Shown here: positions 1 to 5,175 of the stretch, in pieces
Numbering within the stretch: the stretch's first letter is position 1
Layout of the letters: every line of letters begins with the position of its first letter
Source of the DNA: an uncultured Coriobacteriales bacterium
GTDB taxonomy: Bacteria; Actinomycetota; Coriobacteriia; Coriobacteriales; UMGS124
Assembly (NCBI GenBank): GCA_934662525.1
Contig: CAKUKJ010000007.1
Coordinates: 1 to 20,468, forward strand
Direction: 5' to 3'
Length of the DNA: 20,468 nt
Position numbers and translations under genes: made by a program
Notes under the pieces: model-generated
The model's database searches: none
Seen by the model: the letters and a program-made list of their open reading frames with translations, nothing else
Told to the model about the DNA's origin: nothing

Positions 1-678
1 CTTCTTGCGCCCGCGCGACACGCCCGTGAGCGTAAGGGAGCCGTCCAGGTCGTAGGTGAGGTCGGCCTTCATGTCGAGCACGGCCGTGATGGAGGCCGCC
101 GCCTTGGGAACGCGGCCACCCGCGACGAGCCAGTCAAGCGACTCGAGCGTGAAGTAGCCGTGAATTCGGTGCTTGTTGGCCTCCACCCACTCGGCCACCT
201 CGCGCATGGTCTTGCCCTCGTCGCGCAGCTTGCATGCGGCCTGGCCCAGAAGCGCCGCCGTGAGGGAGGGGGCGCACGAGTCGATGACGGCGATGTCGAA
301 GCCGGGCCGCTCCTGCATCACGAGGCTGGCGGCCTGGCGCGCGTCGTTGACCGAGCTTGAAAGGCCGCCCGTCAGCGACAGGTACATCGTGGGGATGGCG
401 TCGTCGGCGCAGGCCTTGAAGATCTCGACGAAGGTGCCTGTGGGAATGGCGCTCGTCAAGACGCGCTCGCCCGCACGCATCCGGTCGTAGAACTCCTTGG
501 CGCTCATGCTGCGGTACTGGTCGTCCCAGTGCTCGCCGTCCGCCATGACGAAGGGGAACTCCACGACGTCGACGCCCAGCTGGGCGGCAAGCTCGTCGGT
601 CACGGCGGAGGTGGAGTCCAGGACGATGCGGCAGGCAGGATGGGTCGAGAACGTCTTGAAGTGTGCAACGGCTGCCAT
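1..678 (-). CDS. DegV family fatty-acid-binding protein (3' end cut by window edge)
   Basis: DegV proteins bind a long-chain fatty acid; the FakB members of the family present it to the kinase FakA for phosphorylation and phospholipid synthesis. Translating minus from 678 gives an uninterrupted 226 codons running off the left edge. Near the start it reads IVLDSTSAVTDELA, the usual DegV opening (strand, then an SSADL-like loop), then LTSAIPTG around residues 75-82, LSLTGGLSSS around 101-110 (the fatty-acid contact region) and LVAGGRVPKAAA in the last third, matching the family GRI.KA motif. The ATG at 678 follows AAAGG at 8-nt spacing. It is downstream of hpf with a 72-nt gap holding a terminator-like hairpin. 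The C-terminal part of a usual 280-residue protein is outside the window. No fakA is seen here, so the FakB role is family knowledge, not shown by context. Confidence 0.9.
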   Translation of the reverse strand, partial: MAAVAHFKTFSTHPACRIVLDSTSAVTDELAAQLGVDVVEFPFVMADGEHWDDQYRSMSAKEFYDRMRAGERVLTSAIPTGTFVEIFKACADDAIPTMYLSLTGGLSSSVNDARQAASLVMQERPGFDIAVIDSCAPSLTAALLGQAACKLRDEGKTMREVAEWVEANKHRIHGYFTLESLDWLVAGGRVPKAAASITAVLDMKADLTYDLDGSLTLTGVSRGRKK

Positions 679-699
679 GGGGCACCTTTCATGAAACAA

Positions 700-728
700 G
701 GCGGGGCGACCATGCAGGCCGCCCCGCC
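700..728 (-). terminator. Terminator-like hairpin between hpf and degV
   Basis: A 9-bp GC stem (700-708 with 720-728, GGCGGGGCG/CGCCCCGCC) is followed on the minus strand by TTGTTTCAT, a broken T-tract. It sits 22 nt after the hpf stop codon and 21 nt before the degV start codon. It fits an intrinsic terminator for hpf, but it leaves no room for a separate degV promoter, so leaky termination or an attenuating role is likely. Confidence 0.6.
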
Positions 729-750
729 AAAAGAACGATTGGCTCGCCTT

Positions 751-1347
751 CTACCTGCTCATCGCAGGAGCGGGGGCAACGGGCTTCAGAATGCCCAGGC
801 CACCGTCCTTGCGGTGGTAGATGACGTTGACGTCGCCCGTGTCCTTGTTGGTGAACACGAAGAAGTCGTGACCGAGCAGGTCGGTCTGAAGGATGGCCTG
901 GTCGACGGAGAGCTCGGTGAACTCGATGAGCTTCTCGCGCAGGATCTCGTCGGACTCTTCCTCGGGCTCGGCGGGGGCGGGCGTCTCGATGAGCTCGCCC
1001 AAATCGACCTCGCCGGCCGCAGGGGCGATGCCGGCACCACGCTGGCGGCGGTCGACGACGCGGGTCTTGTACTTGCGCAGCTGACGGGAGACGCGGTCGG
1101 CTGCCAAGTCGATGGCGGCGTACATGTCCGCAGCAGCCTCGCTGACACGCACGACGGCGCCCTTCACGCGCACCGTGATCTCGACGACCTGGGGGACAGG
1201 GTTGGACGGGTTGTGCTCCACGCGCAGGACGACCTCGGACTCCATCGGGATGTCGAACACGTTTGTTGCCGCCTGGAGCTTTTCCTCGACGTACGAACGC
1301 ATGGCAGGGGTGACTTCGATGCCGCGACCGGTAACGGTGATGTTCAT
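751..1347 (-). CDS. hpf: Ribosome hibernation promoting factor, long form (HPF/RaiA)
   Basis: Long-form HPF binds the 30S decoding region and dimerises 70S ribosomes into inactive 100S particles during stress or stationary phase. The 198-residue product has the S30AE domain at about 1-100 (MNITVTGRGIEVTPAMRSYV, then basic helix residues with DRVSRQLRKYK), an acidic linker of Ala, Pro and Glu at about 120-140, and the C-terminal dimerisation domain at about 140-190 (EKLIEFTELSVDQAI, then HDFFVFTNKDTGDVNVIYHRKDGG), which defines the long form. The ATG at 1347 follows TAGGAGCGGAT, a good ribosome binding site. A likely promoter (minus-strand TATGCT at 1382-1387) gives a leader of about 28 nt. 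The gene is also called raiA, relevant to the structured RNA at 2489-2760. All key parts are intact. Confidence 0.96.
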   Translation of the reverse strand: MNITVTGRGIEVTPAMRSYVEEKLQAATNVFDIPMESEVVLRVEHNPSNPVPQVVEITVRVKGAVVRVSEAAADMYAAIDLAADRVSRQLRKYKTRVVDRRQRGAGIAPAAGEVDLGELIETPAPAEPEEESDEILREKLIEFTELSVDQAILQTDLLGHDFFVFTNKDTGDVNVIYHRKDGGLGILKPVAPAPAMSR

Positions 1348-1381
1348 ATCCGCTCCTATCTATCGACTACTGGGCAGGGAA

Positions 1382-1387
1382 AGCATA
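1382..1387 (-). promoter_or_regulatory. Candidate -10 element of the hpf promoter
   Basis: On the minus strand the sequence GGGGTATGCT ends about 35 nt before the hpf start codon, with TATGCT as a plausible -10 (four of six consensus bases). No good TTGACA lies 16-18 bp upstream. The overlapping GGGTAT, with an ATTT about 12-14 nt upstream, resembles a sigma-B type promoter, but only loosely. The same GGTATGCT core occurs in the promoter proposed for the structured RNA at 2489-2760. Confidence 0.4.
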
Positions 1388-1478
1388 CCCCATCTTTGAC
1401 AAAATATGTACGAAAGCGCGACAAACGGCGAGACGAGTTTGAGGCGAAGGCGCATGTGCGAAGCGCGGGCCCGGCGCG

Positions 1479-2432
1479 TTACTCGGTCGCGGCCTCGTCG
1501 CCCGTCGCCTGGTCGCCCTCGGTGGAAGCGGCGTCGGTCTGGGCGGCCGCAACGTCGGCATAGGACTGGGCGACGCCGGTGATGACGAGCTGGTTGGACG
1601 AGGAGATGGTGGCCAGGTCGCCCACCCAGCGCTTGCGGACGGCGTTGAGCTCGCCCGAGGAGGTGAGGGCATCGAAGGCCGAGGTCACCGACGTGGCAAG
1701 CTGCGTGTTCGTCGCGGCGATGGCGACGCCGCGGGCCTCGGCCAAGGCGAACGCGGCGGCGAGGGAGATGTCGTCGTAGCCGACGGCGAGGTAGCCGCCC
1801 ATGAACGAGTCGCACGCGACGTAGCTGACGCCGCCCTCCTCAAGCGCGCTGAAGGCGTCGTTGAGCGTGGAGAAGCCGCTCAGCTGGGCGCCGGGCGCAA
1901 CCTGCTGGGTGGCACGGGCGCTGGAGGAGTCGGTCTGCACGCCCACAGTTGCGCCCTCAAGGTCGGCGTCGGAAAGCGACCCGGAGAAGTCGCGCGCAAA
2001 GATGGCGGGGGCCGACTCGGCGTAGTTGCCCACGAGGACCTCGCTCGCCGGCAACGTCGCAGTGGTCACGCCCATGGCGATGTCGCACGTGCCGCCCGCC
2101 GCGCCGTTGTAGGTGGCGCCGACGTTGACGAAGCGCACCTCGCAGCCCAGCTGCGTGCCCAGGGCCAGGGCGACGTCGACGTCGACCCCCTGGAGGCGGT
2201 CGCCGTCGGAGGTGGGCCAGCAATACGGCGCGTTGGAGGTGTTGACGCCCACCGTAAGCACGCCGTCGGTCATCGTGGAGCCGGCAGGCAGCTGCGAGGA
2301 CTTCGAGACGCCCGACAACGCGTCTTGAGTGGAGGGGTAGTTGGCGCAGCCGGTGCTGAGGCCGGCCATGCCCATCAGCGCAACCGCGCCCATCCCCGCC
2401 ACGAAACGGCGGCGCGTCATCGTTTGGTACAT
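1479..2432 (-). CDS. Amino-acid-type ABC transporter substrate-binding lipoprotein (family 3), Tat signal
   Basis: Periplasmic-binding-protein-like family 3 domain that would capture a polar amino acid or related small ligand at the outer face of the membrane. With the start at 2432 (ATG after GCAGGAG, 8-nt spacing) the product is 317 residues. Residues 6-28 form a twin-arginine signal (TRRRF, then a hydrophobic stretch) ending in LSTGC, so Cys29 is the probable lipidated residue, though the lipobox is not ideal. The domain shows LTVGVNTSNAPYCW, LQGVDVDVALALG, CDIAMGVTTATLP and a late AVRKRWVGD, all typical. The last 30 or so residues are a low-complexity Ala/Thr/Gln/Asp/Glu tail. No permease or ATPase gene is adjacent, so it is an orphan receptor or partners with a distant transporter. 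An open frame extends upstream of 2432, but it reads through the structured RNA region and lacks a ribosome binding site. Confidence 0.88.
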   Translation of the reverse strand: MYQTMTRRRFVAGMGAVALMGMAGLSTGCANYPSTQDALSGVSKSSQLPAGSTMTDGVLTVGVNTSNAPYCWPTSDGDRLQGVDVDVALALGTQLGCEVRFVNVGATYNGAAGGTCDIAMGVTTATLPASEVLVGNYAESAPAIFARDFSGSLSDADLEGATVGVQTDSSSARATQQVAPGAQLSGFSTLNDAFSALEEGGVSYVACDSFMGGYLAVGYDDISLAAAFALAEARGVAIAATNTQLATSVTSAFDALTSSGELNAVRKRWVGDLATISSSNQLVITGVAQSYADVAAAQTDAASTEGDQATGDEAATE

Positions 2433-2455
2433 CTCGCAGACTCCTGCCTCATCGA

Positions 2456-2474
2456 GGGGCGCTTCGTGCGCCCC
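2456..2474 (-). other. Hairpin in the leader just upstream of the binding-protein gene
   Basis: A perfect 7-bp stem with a 5-nt loop (minus GGGGCGC-ACGAA-GCGCCCC) lies between the 3' end of the structured RNA (2489) and the ribosome binding site of the gene starting at 2432. It has no T-tract behind it (TCGATGAGG follows), so it is not a standard terminator. It may be a processing barrier, a weak terminator for the RNA, or a leader hairpin. Confidence 0.4.
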
Positions 2475-2488
2475 AGCTTGCTTGTCAA

Positions 2489-2760
2489 ACGTTCCTCCCG
2501 CCTGACCTGGTATTTGACCCCACACTCGCATGCCGGGGCTTTCGCCCCGCGCGCCGCGGCGCGCAGAACTGGAGGCCCTCTCGCCCGCGGGGCAGTTTGC
2601 CCTCAAAGTATACGGGCGGCACGACTTGCTTCTAGGACGCGCCATGCTCGCCCCCGCGCGCACGCGGGTGGCTTACGTGGATCCTTTTGACCGCGTCTGC
2701 CTTGGACTAGGGTTCGCCCCCGCAGGGGCTCGCCCGCAACCACAGACGCGGGAGGAACGT
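2489..2760 (-). ncRNA. Candidate structured non-coding RNA, possibly of the raiA motif class
   Basis: In a 380-base gene-free stretch, 2748-2760 and 2489-2501 are perfect 13-nt complements (ACGTTCCTCCCGC and its partner on the minus strand) enclosing 246 nt. Inside, on the minus strand, are: CCGCGTCTG/CAGACGCGG (2743-2751 with 2691-2699); nested GGTT/AACC and GCCCC-TGCG-GGGGC (2716-2729); CCCGCG-TGCG-CGCGGG (2653-2668) with a bulged extension; AACTG/CAGTT (2593-2597 with 2567-2571); and GGGGC-GAAA-GCCCC (2535-2548). The tetraloops are UNCG and GNRA types only when read on the minus strand, which argues for that strand. An extended -10 element places the transcript start at the base of the closing stem. 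Neighbouring hpf/raiA and comF in an actinobacterium suggest the raiA RNA class, but I cannot confirm this by a covariance search. It could instead be a long 5' leader of the binding-protein gene. Confidence 0.55.
2549..2564. repeat. 16-bp perfect GC palindrome within the RNA candidate
   Basis: GCGCGCCGCGGCGCGC is exactly self-complementary over 16 bp and abuts the GAAA-loop hairpin. In an RNA it could form a self-dimer contact or an alternative helix with its neighbours. Confidence 0.6.
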
Positions 2761-2764
2761 CCCT

Positions 2765-2773
2765 AGCATACCA
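2765..2773 (-). promoter_or_regulatory. Extended -10 promoter of the structured RNA
   Basis: On the minus strand TGGTATGCT reads as an extended -10 (TG, one base, then TATGCT at 2770-2765). Counting about 7 nt downstream places the transcription start at about 2758-2760, which is the first base of the 13-bp closing stem. No clear -35 is visible, as expected for an extended -10 promoter. Confidence 0.5.
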
Positions 2774-2799
2774 AAGGCCAACATGTCTGGCCCCCGTCG

Positions 2800-2805
2800 T
2801 ATACT
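2800..2805 (+). promoter_or_regulatory. -10 element of dinB implying a leaderless start
   Basis: TATACT at 2800-2805 matches five of six -10 consensus bases and is followed by exactly 7 nt before the ATG at 2813, so transcription would begin at or next to the start codon. No ribosome binding site precedes 2813, which agrees with a leaderless mRNA. The -35 region is weak. Confidence 0.45.
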
Positions 2806-2812
2806 TACCAGC

Positions 2813-4081
2813 ATGGAAACTATTGCGACTGACATACATGCATCATGGCAAGGCCGCGCGGTGGGCCTGCTCGACCTCGACGCGTTCTTCGCGTCGGTCG
2901 AAGTGCTCGACCATCCCGAGTGGCGAGGCTTGCCCGTCATCGTGGGCGGAGATGCCGACAAGCGCGGCGTCGTGTCCACCTGCTCCTACGAGGCGCGCAA
3001 GTTCGGCGTGCACTCGGCCATGCCCTCCGCGCAGGCCAAGCGCCTGTGCCCCGACGCCGTGTGGGTGCAGGGCCGCCACGCGCGCTATGCGGAGATGTCG
3101 CGCGAGGTGATGGCCCTCATCCTCGACGAGACGCCCTATATGGAGCAGATGAGCGTGGACGAGGCGTACTTCGACGTGACGCCGGGAAGGTTCTCCCGCG
3201 ACGACCCCGTCGAGGTCTGCGCGCGCATCAGCCGCTCCGTCGAGGCCCTGGGCATCACATGCTCGATCGGCCTGTCCACCAGCAAGACCGTGAGCAAGAT
3301 AGCAAGCGAGCGCAACAAGCCCAACGGCACAACCGTGGTATACCCGGGCTGCGAGGCCGCCTTTCTGGCACCCATGGGCGTGCGGGCGCTGCCGGGCGTG
3401 GGGCCGCAGACGGCGACGGCGCTCGAGCGGCTCGGCATCCGCACGTTGGGGGCCCTGGCGCAGGCAGACGCAGCGACGTTGGCCCAGCTGGGAAGCCTTG
3501 GGCCCTCGCTTGCGGCGCGGGCGGCGGGCATCGACCCCTCCCCCGTGCAAGATTACGCGCGTCGGGAAGGGGCCAAGAGCGTCTCATGCGAACGCACGTT
3601 CTCCCGCGACCTCACAGGCGCCGAGGAGGTGCATGACGCGCTGGCAAGCGTGTGCGCCCAGACGGCGCAGCGGCTGCGGGCCAAGGGGCTCAAAGGGCGC
3701 TGCGTGTGCGTGAAGTGCTGCCAGGAGTTTGGACGCACGCGCAGCGCGCAGCAGACCTTGGAGCGCCGCGTCGATGACGAGCACGACATCCTGCCCGTGG
3801 CAAGCGCGCTGCTGGAGCAGCTCTGGCGACCGGGAGAGCATGTGCGCCTGCTGGGCGTGGGTCTCTCAAACTGGCAGGGAGGCACGGCCCAGGCAAGCCT
3901 CTTCGACGACGTGGAGGAACAGGACCGCGAGCATGAGCGGCGCGAGCGCATCTCGAGCACCAAGGACGCGCTGCGCGGCAAGTTCGGCAACGCGGCGATC
4001 ATGAGCGGCTCGGAACTGCGGGCACGTCAGAGGATGCGCGACGAGGACGACGACCAGGGCACGCCGAACCGCCGGGCTTGA
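2813..4081 (+). CDS. dinB: DNA polymerase IV (Y-family translesion polymerase)
   Basis: Y-family polymerase that bypasses DNA lesions with low fidelity. From 2813 the product is 422 residues. Catalytic carboxylates are visible: D21 in LLDLDAFFASVE and D116/E117 in MSVDEAYFDV. F26, the second Phe of the FF pair, is the expected steric gate against ribonucleotides. A helix-hairpin-helix follows (RALPGVGPQTATALERLGI, about 191-209), then the little-finger domain. QASLF at 360-364 fits the beta-clamp binding motif QxxLF. The C-terminus is charged and probably disordered. An alternative ATG at 2783 has a weak AAAGG upstream and would add 10 residues; I prefer 2813 because a -10 element sits exactly one discriminator length before it. 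It is divergent from the structured RNA and convergent with comF. I see no clear LexA box. Confidence 0.94.
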   Translation: METIATDIHASWQGRAVGLLDLDAFFASVEVLDHPEWRGLPVIVGGDADKRGVVSTCSYEARKFGVHSAMPSAQAKRLCPDAVWVQGRHARYAEMSREVMALILDETPYMEQMSVDEAYFDVTPGRFSRDDPVEVCARISRSVEALGITCSIGLSTSKTVSKIASERNKPNGTTVVYPGCEAAFLAPMGVRALPGVGPQTATALERLGIRTLGALAQADAATLAQLGSLGPSLAARAAGIDPSPVQDYARREGAKSVSCERTFSRDLTGAEEVHDALASVCAQTAQRLRAKGLKGRCVCVKCCQEFGRTRSAQQTLERRVDDEHDILPVASALLEQLWRPGEHVRLLGVGLSNWQGGTAQASLFDDVEEQDREHERRERISSTKDALRGKFGNAAIMSGSELRARQRMRDEDDDQGTPNRRA

Positions 4082-4157
4082 ACAAGGGCGACCATGCGAT
4101 AAGCCGGCGCCGTGCAACGCAAGGGGGCAGGGCCGCAGGCCGCAAGGAGCCGATACG

Positions 4158-4949
4158 TCAGCCAGCCCAGGCGCGGGCGAACGTGAGGCCGAAGACCTTG
4201 GCCGCCCCGCAGGCCTTGAGGGCGCGCGCCGCCTGCGCCATGGTGGCTCCCGTCGTGAGGACGTCGTCGACGAGCAGGACGCTCGCGCCGTCAAGGGCGT
4301 GCAGCACGGCAAAGGAGCCGTTCGCGTTGCGCGCCCGCCCCTCGCGCCCGAGGGAGCGCTGGTCTCGGTGGGACCGACGCGCCAGAACGTCGTCGAGCGG
4401 AATGGAGAGGCGCACAGCAAGCTCGCGGGCCACCGCCTCCATGTGGTCGAAACCCCGGCGGGCGAAGGCCTGGGGCGTGCAGGGGACGAACGCCAACGCA
4501 TCGAGCGAGCCGAGGCCCTCGGGCCAGGCGGCACGCGCCGCACGCACCATCCCGTCGGCGATAAGCCCGGCAAGCCTGCGCTCCCCCGCGTCCTTGTACG
4601 CCCTGACCATGCGGTCGTGCGGCCACTCCAGCATCGCATAGCTGCGCAAGGCGTCGAGCGGGGCGATGATCTCGGCGAACTCGTTGAGCGCGCCTTCGGG
4701 CTCGGGGCCCTCGTCGCCGGGGCCGTCCTTTAGGCGACAGCTGCACTCGGTGCAGACAAGGCGCCCGAACGGCGCGCCGCAGCGGGGGCACGCGAGGCGC
4801 TGGTCTATCTCCCACAGCTGGCTGCGGCACCCCTCGCACAGCAGCTCGCCCATCGCGTCGCACCCCACGCACCGCGTCGGCCACAGCACCTCGGAGAACC
4901 CGGCGGCAAGAGCCCGACCCGCGCCCTGGGCGTCGAATCGGCGCAGCAC
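4158..4949 (-). CDS. comF: ComF family protein (double zinc ribbon, phosphoribosyltransferase-like)
   Basis: ComF/ComFC proteins are needed for uptake of transforming DNA in competent Gram-positives and resemble phosphoribosyltransferases; the GntX homologue is related. The 263-residue product has N-terminal cysteine pairs C27/C30, C38/C41, C54/C57 and C66/C69, that is, two zinc ribbons. The phosphoribosyltransferase part carries VPCTPQAFARRGFDH at 155-169, RNANGSF at 207-213 and the PRPP loop VLLVDDVLTTGAT at 224-236. The start is GTG at 4949 with GGGGAGGTGG upstream; an ATG at 4956 is out of frame. It stands alone on the minus strand, 76 nt from the convergent dinB. No other competence genes are in the window, so function in transformation is not shown by context. 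Confidence 0.93.
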   Translation of the reverse strand: MLRRFDAQGAGRALAAGFSEVLWPTRCVGCDAMGELLCEGCRSQLWEIDQRLACPRCGAPFGRLVCTECSCRLKDGPGDEGPEPEGALNEFAEIIAPLDALRSYAMLEWPHDRMVRAYKDAGERRLAGLIADGMVRAARAAWPEGLGSLDALAFVPCTPQAFARRGFDHMEAVARELAVRLSIPLDDVLARRSHRDQRSLGREGRARNANGSFAVLHALDGASVLLVDDVLTTGATMAQAARALKACGAAKVFGLTFARAWAG

Positions 4950-5028
4950 ACGGCATCCACCTCCCCCCTAAGTCTCACAATGCCTTGCGCCCATACCCTA
5001 CAGCGGGCACGGGTTGGCGAATGTGTGG

Positions 5029-5045
5029 CGCACATGGATTGTGCG
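5029..5045. repeat. Short inverted repeat upstream of comF
   Basis: CGCACA and TGTGCG are perfect 6-nt arms with a 5-nt spacer, about 80 nt upstream of the comF start. The geometry suits a dimeric regulator, but arms this short can occur by chance in this base composition. The rest of the 226-nt gap holds only the terminator at 5110-5140 and no convincing comF promoter. Confidence 0.25.
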
Positions 5046-5109
5046 GTGCGTGTCACAGGTGCATAACAGGGCAGCTAGACCATGAAAAATAGGCTGTCTG
5101 TCACGAAAA

Positions 5110-5140
5110 GGGGCCTGCCCGGGCACATCGGGCAGGCCCC
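5110..5140 (-). terminator. Intrinsic terminator of the alr-udg-tsaE-tsaB/rimI/tsaD operon
   Basis: A perfect 12-bp stem (5110-5121 with 5129-5140, GGGGCCTGCCCG and its complement) with a 7-nt loop is followed on the minus strand by TTTTCG. It lies 35 nt after the stop codon of the fusion gene. Confidence 0.85.
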
Positions 5141-5175
5141 TTGCATGCCTCATCGACGCGCGTTGCGGCCCCGAC

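Noticed and set aside
134..685. A 183-codon Arg/His-rich minus frame over the degV region
   Set aside because: It is a wrong-frame reading; the frame starting at 678 has DegV motifs and a ribosome binding site.
2489..2760. SRP RNA, tmRNA, RNase P RNA or 6S RNA as the identity of the structured RNA
   Set aside because: There is no GGAA-loop SRP helix with its AGCA side, no tRNA-like ends with GTTCGA, no GAGGAAAGTCC block, and the fold is multi-branched, not a 6S-type rod.
4082..4157. Bidirectional terminator between convergent dinB and comF
   Set aside because: Only a GGCC-GCA-GGCC mini-palindrome is present, with no T-run on either strand.
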